This document shows, in pieces, positions 32,701-42,045 of a stretch of 44,918 nt of DNA (positions within the stretch are counted from its first letter, which is position 1; every line of letters starts with the position of its first letter). The DNA comes from Methylococcaceae bacterium (lineage in GTDB: Bacteria; Pseudomonadota; Gammaproteobacteria; Methylococcales; Methylomonadaceae): NCBI GenBank assembly GCA_947506155.1, contig CANNNV010000005.1:1-44918 (forward strand), given 5' to 3'. The notes under the pieces are model-generated. The model saw only the letters and a program-made list of their open reading frames with translations, ran no database searches and had not been told where the DNA came from. Made by a program: the position numbers and the translations under genes.

Positions 32701-33868
32701 GCCGACACTGACTGTGCAGCAATTTGGCAGTGGTGATCGGCAGACTATGCTCGATGCCGCTGGGCCTTTCGATTTGATCGTGTGCAGTTATGGTTTGTTG
32801 CAAACTGAAGGCGAGCGCCTGGCGCAAAAAAACTGGCAAACCCTGGTTGCGGATGAGGCGCAGGCCATTAAAAATCCGCTGACCAAACGCTCCAAAGCCG
32901 CGATGGCCTTGCAAGCCGATTTTAAACTAATCACCACCGGTACGCCGATAGAAAACCATCTGGGCGAACTTTGGAACCTGTTTAATTTTATTAACCCGGG
33001 CTTGCTGGGGAGTTTGAAGAAATTCAACGAGCGTTATGCCCAGGCGATTGAAAATGAACAGGATGCAGGCGTACAGCAACGGCTGAGGAAATTATTGCGG
33101 CCATTTATTTTGCGCCGGCTTAAAAATGATGTATTAACCGAGCTGCCTTCGCGTACCGAAGTGACTCTGCATGTCGAATTAAGTCCCGAAGAGCGTGCTA
33201 TCTATGAAGCGCTGCGGCGTAACGCAATGCAGACCATGATGGAGCCTACCGGCCAAGCCGGACATCAGCAGTTGAAGGTTCTGGCAGAAATCATGAAATT
33301 ACGTCGTGCCTGTTGCAACCCGCGTCTGGTGATGGAAGCAAGCACCGTGAGCAGTTCCAAGCTGGCGGCTTTCGAAGAACTGGTGGATGAATTGCTGGAA
33401 AACCGTCACAAAGCACTGGTTTTTAGCCAATTTGTCGGGCATTTAACGCTGATACGCGAGTTGCTGGACAAAAAAGGCATTAGCTATCATTATCTGGACG
33501 GTTCGACGCCGGTTCCACAGCGCAAAAAAGCCATGAATTCCTTTCAGGCGGGTAACGGCGATTTGTTTTTGATCAGCCTGAAAGCGGGCGGCACCGGTTT
33601 GAACTTGACCGCCGCCGACTATGTAATCCACATGGACCCTTGGTGGAATCCGGCGGTTGAAGATCAAGCTTCCGATCGCGCCCATCGTATGGGGCAAAAA
33701 CGCCCGGTCACGATTTATCGCCTAGTTGCTAAAGACACCATTGAAGACAAAATTGTCGAGTTGCACAAACAAAAACGTGACTTGGCCAATAGTCTGCTCG
33801 AAGGCGGCGAAGTAAGCGGCAAGATGTCGGTTGAAGACATGATGGAGCTGATCAAGGATATTGATTGA
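29747..33868 (+). CDS. SNF2/Rad54-family DEAD/DEAH-box helicase with long N-terminal extension
   Basis: 1373 aa. ADDMGLGKTVQALAL, LVADEAQAIKNPLTKRSKA, TGTPIENHLGELWNLFNFINPG, LISLKAGGTGLNLTAADYVIHMDPWWNPAVEDQASDRAHRMGQKRPVTIYRL. Confidence 0.93.
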   Translation: MNNKLLTSYNTLSTDEQQLLQTLSVIYAPVGQTDFQELLKKAAIFPSSILGIINKLLKDKLQKSELIVISVDGWQCHPAITEAMMRLAVQQPWFNKLAAFLIADHKSYYPARVGIVHDIKLLRIFIYQHNDTGIIANINRIRSYHPMDLTKILDKIIFDDFDPAWFANFSEAIKFLILNHFVDGSLWYLTDTRLHYQLLEQFFGANKSDKPEIVQTVIEQRMLRGNFNDAETWLANDTSWYGLQVLASVCFLQNRNDEAVVLFTAALKALKKETGKRNISIQGLYGCFFSLALLRTRNFNNLTLLKQNTQLTIKHGQQDAFYLLNLILLDAVDIYQGKLTAEHSHYLFKSNDFAYERLFQALLLYWIGELDEMTAANKGYLAGLAKFCERAQQYNFVWYAAVSSGLLQRLDYKNQTWACEPIAQQYTASPFTEILDLLPQASKWQRALDALTHLKDGPLTSSTDQQTRMIWILTLVLNQAVLEPKEQKLGKSGRWSKGRPISLKRLYHNLSEFDYLSEQDRRICAQVQMDKESDYWGYSSKEVFSLSDEAILSAVGHPHIYWPNQDSPVEISVAEPQLLVKEQQANLHISLIPPITGQKVIAQRTASNGLLVYKINESHRQVAEILGKKGLTVPASARQQVIDSIASVASMLTVQSDIGGTSSHAQSVVADSRLHVHLQPIGQGIQIEFFVQPFAGGGPLYKPGAGGTTVLAEIDGKQLQTTRDFKLEKKQLKQVLAECPELYAEKDAKWLLDDSEMALEALLHLQALGDFAVLEWPKGKKIQISREAGLAQVQFSVRKEKDWFSVEGSLQIDEQEVLDMQHLMLLLNSSSGRFLKLEDGQIIALTQELRKRLDDLSGLGDVQKDKVRFHPLAAQALDEITSGMNISASKPWQDQLRRLNETGELNPQLPSTLQGELRDYQLEGYQWMSRLAHWGAGACLADDMGLGKTVQALALILSRAPDGPTLILAPTSVCINWLEECQRFAPTLTVQQFGSGDRQTMLDAAGPFDLIVCSYGLLQTEGERLAQKNWQTLVADEAQAIKNPLTKRSKAAMALQADFKLITTGTPIENHLGELWNLFNFINPGLLGSLKKFNERYAQAIENEQDAGVQQRLRKLLRPFILRRLKNDVLTELPSRTEVTLHVELSPEERAIYEALRRNAMQTMMEPTGQAGHQQLKVLAEIMKLRRACCNPRLVMEASTVSSSKLAAFEELVDELLENRHKALVFSQFVGHLTLIRELLDKKGISYHYLDGSTPVPQRKKAMNSFQAGNGDLFLISLKAGGTGLNLTAADYVIHMDPWWNPAVEDQASDRAHRMGQKRPVTIYRLVAKDTIEDKIVELHKQKRDLANSLLEGGEVSGKMSVEDMMELIKDID

Positions 33869-33878
33869 GTGACCGTCT

Positions 33879-33905
33879 GTAGGGGCGAATTCATTCGCCC
33901 TGTTT
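33879..33905. repeat. Palindromic intergenic hairpin (GGGGCGAATTCATTCGCCC)
   Basis: taggggcgaattcattcgccctgtttt: inverted repeat followed by a short T-run, 3' of the SNF2 gene; possible terminator. Confidence 0.55.
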
Positions 33906-33957
33906 TCACGCACCTTCGTTGGACAAAATTATTTATCTAAAAGTGAGGCTATCAAGC

Positions 33958-34431
33958 ATGCGTAAAACAATAATCCATCAAACTGATGAACCTATTTCCG
34001 CTATTGATCTGGATTTTTTGGATCTGGAGCATCTTGCTCAAATAGAGTTTACCTCGGAGTGTCCAGAATATCCGGTCGAGTCAGCTTTGTTATTAACAGC
34101 AGATACCGGATGGCAGGCGGCAAGTTCTGGCGAACAAATAATCCGTGTCGTATTCGATCAACCCAGAACCATCGAACATATTATGCTGGTGTTCGATGAA
34201 GCGCAACAGTCACGTACCCAGGAATTTGTATTACTTTGGCTAATGGATAAAGAAAATTCTTATCGAGAAATTTTGCGTCAGCAATATCACTTTAGTCCGC
34301 CTAATACCACCCAAGAAATCGAACATTATGAGGTCAGGCTTGAGCAATTAAAGGCACTGGAATTAAAAATAATCCCAGATATGGGTGGGGGTAACGCCTG
34401 CGCCAAACTTAAAAAGTTGCGTCTTGCGTAA
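33958..34431 (+). CDS. Hypothetical protein
   Basis: Intact ORF; start likely at MRKTIIHQTDEPISAIDLDFLDLEHLAQIEF rather than 33919. No confident family. Confidence 0.65.
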   Translation: MRKTIIHQTDEPISAIDLDFLDLEHLAQIEFTSECPEYPVESALLLTADTGWQAASSGEQIIRVVFDQPRTIEHIMLVFDEAQQSRTQEFVLLWLMDKENSYREILRQQYHFSPPNTTQEIEHYEVRLEQLKALELKIIPDMGGGNACAKLKKLRLA

Positions 34432-34535
34432 ATGTTGCTTCTAATAGTTGAGGCTGTAGTAATGTGTCAGCTAAAAAATAATAAAAAAAGAACGTAGTAA
34501 ACTCACGTCAAATCAACCAACGAGGAGAGGAAATT

Positions 34536-36662
34536 ATGATGTTTCCAACATCTGCATCTGTTGTCATCGCGTTATTAATGGGCCTAGTAGGAGTCGCTTT
34601 CGTTATCTGGGAATTACGCCGAATACTTAGCTATGATCCTGGCAATGAAGTCATGCAAGCTATAGCTACGGCTATTCAAGAAGGCTCGACAGCTTTTTTA
34701 TCGCGCGAATATCGCGTCATAGCGATTTTTGTCGTGATTGTCGCAGCCGTTATTTCGACATTTTTACAATGGCAGACCGCCTTATGTTTTGTGATCGGGG
34801 CGATTGCTTCGGCAAGCGCGGGCTATTTGGGGATGTATGTGGCAGTTCGCGCCAATGTCAGAACCGCCGCTGCGGCGGGGCGTAATTTGCATGAAGGCTT
34901 GCGCGTTGCGTTTGGCAGCGGTTCTATTATGGGCATGGCGGTGGTCAGTTTCAGTCTGATCGGCATGACGGTGTTGTTTCTGGTGTTTAACGGCAATCCG
35001 AATCAACTGACTTATATTACCGGTTTCGGTTTTGGTGCCAGCAGTATTGCACTGTTTGCCCGAGTTGGTGGCGGTATTTATACCAAAGCGGCTGATGTCG
35101 GCGCTGATCTGGTCGGCAAGGTCGAACAAGGCATACCCGAAGATGACCCACGCAATCCTGCGGTGATAGCCGATAATGTCGGCGATAATGTCGGTGATGT
35201 TGCTGGTATGGGTGCTGATTTATTTGAAAGTTACAGCGGTTCGATTATTGCGGCGGCAACCTTGGGTGCAGCCTTGGGTGCAAAATCGCCGGCTTTTATC
35301 GGACTGCCTTTTCTGGTGGCTGCGGTGGGCATTATTGCCAGCCTTTTTGGCATTTATATGGTGACCGGCAAGGAAATTAAACATGCCGCGATTTCTGATG
35401 GTTCGATAATGGCCCGTGTTCTTGGCTTTATCGGAAAATATATTATCAAGATTGACGAAAACGCCAGTCTGGATGATTTGTTAAAAGCCTTGCGCTATTC
35501 CGTCTGGGGTGCTTCAGCCGTCATTTTGAGCTTATCTTTGATCGCCGTATTGTTGTCCGGTGTCAGTTTTAATTATTGGTTGGTGATTCTGGTTGGCTTA
35601 GTCGCTGGTAACGCGATTGCCTATGTCACAGAATATTACACAGCCTATACAGAAAAGCCTACTCAAGGCATTGCTCACGCTACGCAAACAGGTGCGGCCA
35701 CCACCATTATTCAAGGCTTGGCGGTCGGTATGATGAGTACGGTATTTCCGGTATTGATTGTTTCTGTGGCGATTTTGTTAAGTATCTGGCTAGGCCATAA
35801 AGCCGATGGCAGTATGGCTGCAGGTCTTTATGCGGTAGCGCTGGCCGGTGTCGGCATGTTAAGCACCTTGGGCGTTACCTTGGCGACTGATGCTTATGGT
35901 CCTGTTGCCGATAATGCTGGCGGTATTGCGGAAATGAGTCATCTGCCCCATGAAGTGCGTCAGCGCACCGATGCGTTAGATAGCTTGGGCAATACTACGG
36001 CTGCAACCGGCAAAGGCTTTGCCATCGGTTCGGCCGTGTTAACGGCGCTGGCTTTATTGGCGGCTTATGTCACTGCGGCAAAAATCGACAATTTGAATAT
36101 CCTCGGCCCTACCATGTTACCGGGTATCCTGATTGGCGCGATGATGCCTTATTTATTCTCGGCGTTGACCATGATGGCCGTCGGTAAAGCGGCTCATCAG
36201 ATTGTGGTTGAAGTGCGTCGGCAGTTTCGTGAAATTCCCGGCTTGATGGAAGGTACAGGCAAGCCTGATTACGCGGCCTGTGTCGGCATTAGCACCGAAA
36301 GCGCGTTGCGTGAAATGATCTTGCCTGGCGCGTTGGCGGTGGTTGTGCCAATAGTTATCGGACATGTTTTGGGTAAGGAAGCGTTGGCCGGTATGCTGGT
36401 AGGCACCATGTCTTCCGGATTTTTGCTGGCAGTAATGATGGCAAATGCTGGCGGCGCCTGGGACAATGCGAAAAAATGGATAGAAACAGGGCAGTATGGT
36501 GGTAAAGGTTCTGACTCCCACAAAGCCGCAGTAGTCGGTGATACAGTCGGCGATCCGTTTAAAGACACCAGCGGTCCGTCTTTAAACATTCTAATCAAGC
36601 TGATGACCATCGTCAGTTTAGTCTTTGCTACGTCATTCGGTTCCGGGTGGTTTAACTTTTAA
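34536..36662 (+). CDS. hppA: Membrane-bound ion-translocating pyrophosphatase, K+-dependent-type motif
   Basis: [86 protein letters not shown] gaggagagg. Confidence 0.97.
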   Translation: MMFPTSASVVIALLMGLVGVAFVIWELRRILSYDPGNEVMQAIATAIQEGSTAFLSREYRVIAIFVVIVAAVISTFLQWQTALCFVIGAIASASAGYLGMYVAVRANVRTAAAAGRNLHEGLRVAFGSGSIMGMAVVSFSLIGMTVLFLVFNGNPNQLTYITGFGFGASSIALFARVGGGIYTKAADVGADLVGKVEQGIPEDDPRNPAVIADNVGDNVGDVAGMGADLFESYSGSIIAAATLGAALGAKSPAFIGLPFLVAAVGIIASLFGIYMVTGKEIKHAAISDGSIMARVLGFIGKYIIKIDENASLDDLLKALRYSVWGASAVILSLSLIAVLLSGVSFNYWLVILVGLVAGNAIAYVTEYYTAYTEKPTQGIAHATQTGAATTIIQGLAVGMMSTVFPVLIVSVAILLSIWLGHKADGSMAAGLYAVALAGVGMLSTLGVTLATDAYGPVADNAGGIAEMSHLPHEVRQRTDALDSLGNTTAATGKGFAIGSAVLTALALLAAYVTAAKIDNLNILGPTMLPGILIGAMMPYLFSALTMMAVGKAAHQIVVEVRRQFREIPGLMEGTGKPDYAACVGISTESALREMILPGALAVVVPIVIGHVLGKEALAGMLVGTMSSGFLLAVMMANAGGAWDNAKKWIETGQYGGKGSDSHKAAVVGDTVGDPFKDTSGPSLNILIKLMTIVSLVFATSFGSGWFNF

Positions 36663-36691
36663 ACCGGATTGTTTGACACAACACCACGAAG

Positions 36692-36732
36692 ACACGAAGA
36701 CCATAGAACTTATGGGCTTCGTGTTTTTTTTT
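36692..36732 (+). terminator. Rho-independent terminator of hppA
   Basis: ACACGAAG-(CCATA...)-CTTCGTGT followed by TTTTTTTT. Confidence 0.82.
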
Positions 36733-36750
36733 GATTGAACCGGGATTGAT

Positions 36751-37530
36751 ATGTTTAAACAGCTGAAGTTTGCATCTCGCTACAGATTCGGATTCTTTTT
36801 GCTATTACTGTCAATGATGGCGATGGCGGTAGTTGTTCCCAAATTATCAAATCTGGTCACTGATTTAACTGCTACGCTGAGTGTGGAACAGTCTGTAGCC
36901 TTAGAAAATAAGCTGGCTGACTTTGAGGCAAAAAATGGCAACCAGATTGTGGTGTTAATTGTTCCGACTACCGGTACCAAAGACATGGGCGAATTTGCCA
37001 CAGAGGTTGCCGATTTATCGCAAATCAATCGTAAAGGTATTGATGAGGGTGTTATTTTGATCTTGGCTAAAGACAACCAACATCTATATTTAAAAGTTGG
37101 CTATGGCCTAAAAGATATTATTCCAGAGGCGGTTGTCCAGCGGATAATTTCTGAAATTATTACCCCGTATTTAGAAAAAGGCGACTATGCTGGGGCTATT
37201 GAGGCTGGAATTACACAATTGATGAAGTTGATTGAAGGTGAAGCTTTACCGGCAAAAAGTGTTAATAATACGCAGCATGAACGTTTAGTTATATGTGTTT
37301 TATTCGGGGGATTAATTGCCGGATTTGGATTGTCTGCGACAATGGGTAGGGTAATGGCGGGTATCCTAGCCGGATTAGCGAGTGGAATAGTGGTTGTAGT
37401 AATGTTGAACTTAACGTTGTCGACTGCTCTGTTGACCAGTTTAATGGTTTTTCTTATCATTGGCGTTAGTCCACCAAATGGACACGGCGGGTGGTCTAAC
37501 GATGGTGGCCTTAGGCGATGGCCGTTTTAA
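36751..37530 (+). CDS. TPM-domain (YgcG-like) protein
   Basis: LTATLSVEQSVALENKLADFEAKNGNQIVVLIVPTTGTKDMGEFATEVADLSQINRKGIDEGVILILAKDNQHLYLKVGYGL, then TM segments. Confidence 0.85.
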   Translation: MFKQLKFASRYRFGFFLLLLSMMAMAVVVPKLSNLVTDLTATLSVEQSVALENKLADFEAKNGNQIVVLIVPTTGTKDMGEFATEVADLSQINRKGIDEGVILILAKDNQHLYLKVGYGLKDIIPEAVVQRIISEIITPYLEKGDYAGAIEAGITQLMKLIEGEALPAKSVNNTQHERLVICVLFGGLIAGFGLSATMGRVMAGILAGLASGIVVVVMLNLTLSTALLTSLMVFLIIGVSPPNGHGGWSNDGGLRRWPF

Positions 37531-37580
37531 TAGCGGAGATGCACAAATAATTAATACACAACCAAAAGCAGGTTTTCAAC

Positions 37581-38084
37581 ATGACTGCATTATTTGTTTA
37601 TTTGTATTTTATAATTCAGGCTATTGGCTTGCTTGTTGTTGCCAACGGCGCACCGGTGCTAAGCAATAAAATACTGGGAAAAAACTGGATCTGGCCGGTA
37701 GACCATCAATTAATGCTGCGTGACGGGCGCCGTTTGTTTGGCGGCACCAAAACTTGGCGGGGTTTGTGTTCAGCGATATTGTTTACAAGTCTGGCAACCC
37801 TATTAATGGGCATAAATCCGGTGATCGGGGCATTATTTGGAGTCCTGGCGATGACCGGAGATTTACTGGCAAGCTTTATCAAGCGTCGAATTGGTTGTGC
37901 TGAAAGTAGTCGGGCACGAGGTCTTGATACGGTGCCCGAATCCCTGTTGCCAATCTTAGTATTAAAAGAACCACTAGCACTGGATCTGGTTGATATTATG
38001 CTTATAGTGGGGATTTTCTTTTTGATTGAGGAATGGTTTTCGCCACTACTTTATCGACTGCATATTCGAAAGCGGCCTTATTGA
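37581..38084 (+). CDS. CDP-archaeol synthase (CarS/DUF46)-like CDP-lipid synthetase
   Basis: GAPVLSNKILGKNWIWPVDHQLMLRDGRRLFGGTKTWRGL...MTGDLLASFIKRRIG...RGLDTVPESLLP. Confidence 0.8.
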   Translation: MTALFVYLYFIIQAIGLLVVANGAPVLSNKILGKNWIWPVDHQLMLRDGRRLFGGTKTWRGLCSAILFTSLATLLMGINPVIGALFGVLAMTGDLLASFIKRRIGCAESSRARGLDTVPESLLPILVLKEPLALDLVDIMLIVGIFFLIEEWFSPLLYRLHIRKRPY

Positions 38085-38145
38085 CTGTAAAATGCAGGTG
38101 TTTTTCGGATTCTCCGTCAAGAGGCAATTTCTAGGCTGAAAACGT

Positions 38146-38883
38146 ATGCTAAGAATATTAACTTACAACATCCATAAAGGCTTTAATGTCGGCAATCGGC
38201 GTTTTGTCTTGCATCAGATTCGAGATGCACTAATAGCTGCTGATGCTGATGTAATGTTTTTGCAGGAAATGCAGGGCGAGCACCTGCGTCATCAAAGAAA
38301 AATTGCTGACTGGCCGGATTTGTCCCCACTTGAATTTCTTGCTGAAAATATCTGGCCTTTTCAGGCCTATGGCAAAAATGCTGTTTACAAAATCGGCCAT
38401 CACGGCAATGCAATCTTAAGCAAGCATCCGTTCGAACGCTGGGAGAATATTAACGTATCACCTTTCCCATGGGCCAGTCGCAGTTTATTGCACGGTGTTA
38501 TTCGCGTGCCACAAAGCCAAGACTTGCATATTGTGTGCATACATTTCGGATTGAGTGGCAAGGAGCGTCGATTACAAATAAGAAAATTATGTGCGCGTAT
38601 CGATAGCCATGTGCCACACGATGCACCACTGATTATAGCGGGTGACTTTAACGACTGGCTGGGGCAGGCCGAACGCTTCTTTCATGAGCATCTAGGTTTG
38701 CAAGAAATTTTTCGTGTCACTCACGGATGCTATGCCAATAGTTTCCCATCCTGGTTACCTTTTTTACCGATGGATCGCATTTATTATCGTGGCTTAAATC
38801 CAGTATCATGTAAGCGACTGACGGACGCACCATGGCATAGACTGTCAGACCACTCGCCCTTGATCGCCTCGTTTAGCTCATGA
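38146..38883 (+). CDS. Endonuclease/exonuclease/phosphatase (EEP) family protein
   Basis: LRILTYNIHKGFN; VMFLQEMQGE; HHGNAILSKHPF; IIAGDFNDWLG; LSDHSPLIASF. Confidence 0.92.
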   Translation: MLRILTYNIHKGFNVGNRRFVLHQIRDALIAADADVMFLQEMQGEHLRHQRKIADWPDLSPLEFLAENIWPFQAYGKNAVYKIGHHGNAILSKHPFERWENINVSPFPWASRSLLHGVIRVPQSQDLHIVCIHFGLSGKERRLQIRKLCARIDSHVPHDAPLIIAGDFNDWLGQAERFFHEHLGLQEIFRVTHGCYANSFPSWLPFLPMDRIYYRGLNPVSCKRLTDAPWHRLSDHSPLIASFSS

Positions 38884-39470
38884 ACAGCCTACCATCGAAA
38901 TTAAGCTTGCCTAATGCGTTGACCGGGTTTCGTTTTATTGCCGCACCGGTATTGCTGTGGCTAGCCTGGCACAACTATCCAGTTGCCTTTATGGAGTTGT
39001 TGGCAATTACCTTTGTCACCGACGTACTCGATGGCATGGTCGCCCGCTTGACCGGACAGGTTACTCCGTTTGGTGCGATCCTTGACAGTTGGGCCGATGT
39101 TGTTACTTATCTGACTATCGTCATCTGTTGTTGGTGGATGTGGCCTGAGATGGTCAGCCGAGAACTGTTTTATATCGGCTTGATTGTCGCCAGTTGCCTA
39201 TTGCCGGCTGTTGCTGGTTTTTTTAAGTTCGGTTGCTTCACCAGTTATCATACTTGGGGAGTCAAAATTGCCGCTGGCGCCATGGGTTTGACTTTGTATG
39301 TGCTGTTTTTGGGTGGTTCGGTGTGGCCGTTTCGAGTGGCAGCGGTGATTTGCATCGCTGCCGCCATTGAAGAAATAGTTATCACCTTTGTTTTGCTTGA
39401 ACCCGAGTCTAATCTACGGTCGATCTGGCATGTGTTGAAACGTACACCCGGCTTACCATTCAGACGATGA
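38880..39470 (+). CDS. CDP-alcohol phosphatidyltransferase
   Basis: DVLDGMVARLTGQVTPFGAILDSWAD fits DGx2ARx8Gx3Dx3D. Overlaps the EEP gene by ATGA. Confidence 0.93.
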   Translation: MNSLPSKLSLPNALTGFRFIAAPVLLWLAWHNYPVAFMELLAITFVTDVLDGMVARLTGQVTPFGAILDSWADVVTYLTIVICCWWMWPEMVSRELFYIGLIVASCLLPAVAGFFKFGCFTSYHTWGVKIAAGAMGLTLYVLFLGGSVWPFRVAAVICIAAAIEEIVITFVLLEPESNLRSIWHVLKRTPGLPFRR

Positions 39471-39483
39471 ATGCGAATTTGAT

Positions 39484-40116
39484 CTAGTTGCGGTTTAATG
39501 CTGCTGCGGCGTCTTGTTCGTTACCGGCCAAATGCGCATCGCGGACTGGTAGTACGTCGGCTACAACTTCCAGGCGTTTCCAGGCCGGGGCTGGTGTTTC
39601 GCAATGATGTTTAGGAATGAAAGCCGACTCTTCGACTAAAGTCATTTTGTGGATATAACGCGGGCAGTTAGGAAACATTTCCCGCAATTTTACCCGCAGC
39701 ACCAGTTGGGCTTCGGGCCAATGATTCAGTAAGTCATCGTTGTTTTGTATGAAGGCGCTGCCACTGAAGCGAAGACGTGCTTGGCGTTGAAAATCGACAA
39801 ACAACAGGCTGACATGCGGATTAACCAATACATTACCAGCCGATAAATACATGCCGCTACCATCGTAGAGTGGAAAAGCTACAGTCTGTGCATCAATAAC
39901 TTTGACCAAGCCAACGCTGCCGCCTTTATAGGAACAGCTAGGCCGACCTTCTTCATCAACGGTAGCGAAAAAAAACATGTTTTGTTCTTCGATAAACGCC
40001 TTATCTTCCGGACTAATTTGATCGCTAACTATCGCCTCGACGAGACGGTCGGCCATGGGTCGGGTTTCAAAACGGTCTTGCAGCTTGCGGCTACCTTCAT
40101 GGAAAAATTCACTCAT
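39484..40116 (-). CDS. Pyridoxamine 5'-phosphate oxidase-family FMN-binding protein
   Basis: FIEEQNMFFFATVDEEGRPSCSYKGGSVGLVKVIDAQTVAFPLYDGSGMYLSAGNVLVNPHVSLLFVDF. Confidence 0.88.
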   Translation of the reverse strand: MSEFFHEGSRKLQDRFETRPMADRLVEAIVSDQISPEDKAFIEEQNMFFFATVDEEGRPSCSYKGGSVGLVKVIDAQTVAFPLYDGSGMYLSAGNVLVNPHVSLLFVDFQRQARLRFSGSAFIQNNDDLLNHWPEAQLVLRVKLREMFPNCPRYIHKMTLVEESAFIPKHHCETPAPAWKRLEVVADVLPVRDAHLAGNEQDAAAALNRN

Positions 40117-40267
40117 TACTGTTCCTAGTTATTGCGGGGGTTAATCGAACGGTGACAGACTTTATCTGTTCCGAGACGATGGCGTTTTTAATTGCAGAGC
40201 TAGACTTTCGAGAAATTTAACGTGATGATAGCCACTGCAAAGTACGATCACTTTTTAACATACTCCC

Positions 40268-40771
40268 ATGTTCATATATTCACTACCCTTATTTTTTACT
40301 CATATTGCTTTAGCCAGTCCATTAGATTTACTGATTATTTTTATCGGCTTGTTTGTGGCCCTTTTTATAAGTTCATTATTTCTTGGCAAAAGCCGGCAGC
40401 AATCGTCTTCTGACAACTATTTGCTTTCTGCATGGAATGGTCGTGTAGCGCTCAAATGGGTATTCTGGCCTTTTTTCCTCATCCTGAATGTTTGTTTGTA
40501 TGCAGCAGATACCCTGGTAAAAAGCGGAATGCTCACGGTATCTAGTTGGGATGATGTGCATTTAATGCTGTTACTGCCGATAATCTGGTGGACAACTGCT
40601 GTTTGGCAATGTTCAGCGAATACCAAATTAAGCGTCTGGGCCGCCTGTGCTCGATTGTTGACGATCAGTGTTTTTTTTGAATACGGATTGAAGTTATTGA
40701 TACGCATAGACTATCCGAGAATATTTTTTGGCTGTGATGAGTTACTACTGGATTATGGTAGCTGTTTTTAA
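40268..40771 (+). CDS. Hypothetical membrane protein (about four predicted TM helices)
   Basis: 167-aa intact ORF with several hydrophobic stretches; no recognisable family. Confidence 0.55.
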   Translation: MFIYSLPLFFTHIALASPLDLLIIFIGLFVALFISSLFLGKSRQQSSSDNYLLSAWNGRVALKWVFWPFFLILNVCLYAADTLVKSGMLTVSSWDDVHLMLLLPIIWWTTAVWQCSANTKLSVWAACARLLTISVFFEYGLKLLIRIDYPRIFFGCDELLLDYGSCF

Positions 40772-40824
40772 GCTTCAATAACTGATTTTGATGTTAACGC
40801 AGGGCTGGATCGACAAGCCGCTAT

Positions 40825-41514
40825 TTACCTAGTCTTCTTTCTTGCGACGATCACACCATCACGAATCGGATTGATAAAAGCGTCAAAATCAGGATCATTA
40901 AAAATAAGTTCGTTGTGTTCAATAATCGCCTCCGTCCAGCCGGGAAAAATATCAGCAGGTTTTTTTACCGCTACCCGGCCCCGCCAAAGTACATTATCGG
41001 CAATATAAAGTCCGCCGGGACGTATCCGGTCTTTTGCCATAGCCCACACCGCAGGATAATCGCCTTTATCGACGTCATTGTAGCAAATATCAAACAGCCC
41101 TTCAGTCTGAGCAAAAATATCCTGAGCCATGCCGGCCTGAAAATCAACTCTATCCCATAAGTTTGCAGCTGTTAGATAACGCTGGGCTTGCTGCTGATTT
41201 AGAAAATCGGCATCGGTGCAAATCACTTGACCTGTTGCGCCTACAGCCTTAGCAAACCAGTACGCTGAATAACCATAACCACTACCAAATTCAAACACGC
41301 GTTCAGCGTTGATCATCCTGGCCTGGGTTTCAAGAAAAACACCTACCAGGCGACCTATGATAGGGAAGTTGTTTTTTTGTGCCAGCGCTTCCATGTCGCT
41401 GAGCACTGCATGATCTGTGCGCCTCAGTAAGCCGTGCAGATAATTTTCAATGGCGGGATTGACCGGAATCAATACGCTTGGATTTAAAACAGTTGGGGCT
41501 TGTACGTCGGCCAT
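40825..41514 (-). CDS. SAM-dependent O-methyltransferase
   Basis: AERVFEFGSGYGYSAYWFAKAVGATGQVICTDAD; ICYNDVDKGDYPAVW; GGLYIADNVLWRGRVA. Confidence 0.9.
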   Translation of the reverse strand: MADVQAPTVLNPSVLIPVNPAIENYLHGLLRRTDHAVLSDMEALAQKNNFPIIGRLVGVFLETQARMINAERVFEFGSGYGYSAYWFAKAVGATGQVICTDADFLNQQQAQRYLTAANLWDRVDFQAGMAQDIFAQTEGLFDICYNDVDKGDYPAVWAMAKDRIRPGGLYIADNVLWRGRVAVKKPADIFPGWTEAIIEHNELIFNDPDFDAFINPIRDGVIVARKKTR

Positions 41515-41538
41515 AAGTGGTTATTTTGATATAAGATT

Positions 41539-42042
41539 TTAATAAAGTTTACCGAATAAATCCAGATGAGTCAGATACAGTCTCATATCCAGTTCAAACT
41601 GGTGATAATGAGGTTCCATATGCTGACACAGCTGGTAAAAGGCCTTGTTGTGTTCTTTTTCCTTTAAATGCGCCAGTTCATGCACGACGATCATTCTCAA
41701 AAAAGCCAGTGGTACGTTTTTAAATAATGAGGCGACCCGAATTTCATTTTTTGCCTTGTTTTTTCCACCCTGAACTCTGGAAATAAACGTATGCAAGCCC
41801 AGAGCATGATGCAAGTCTTTAATTTTGTCATCATAAATCACCTTGCTCAGTGGCTGAGATTGTTTCAGCAACGCATTTTTCAGGTCAACCGTATAGGTAT
41901 AAAGCGCCTTGTCCGTCCTGATGGTATGGGCTAGCGGATATCGTTTCAATAATGTTTCGCCAAGCTTGTCGTTACTGATCAGATCTCGTACCGGGTTGGT
42001 TATATTTTCAGCATAGCCAGTTAAATATTTTAATTCGTGCAT
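41539..42042 (-). CDS. YgjP/DUF45-like metal-dependent hydrolase
   Basis: LRMIVVHELAHLKEKEHNKAFYQLCQHMEPHYHQFELDMRLYLTHL (HELAHL plus downstream EH). Confidence 0.85.
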   Translation of the reverse strand: MHELKYLTGYAENITNPVRDLISNDKLGETLLKRYPLAHTIRTDKALYTYTVDLKNALLKQSQPLSKVIYDDKIKDLHHALGLHTFISRVQGGKNKAKNEIRVASLFKNVPLAFLRMIVVHELAHLKEKEHNKAFYQLCQHMEPHYHQFELDMRLYLTHLDLFGKLY

Positions 42043-42045
42043 AAT

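Noticed and set aside
37460-37669. 69-aa ORF spanning the TPM-CarS junction
   Set aside because: Overlaps two better-supported genes; considered only as evidence of a possible frameshift.
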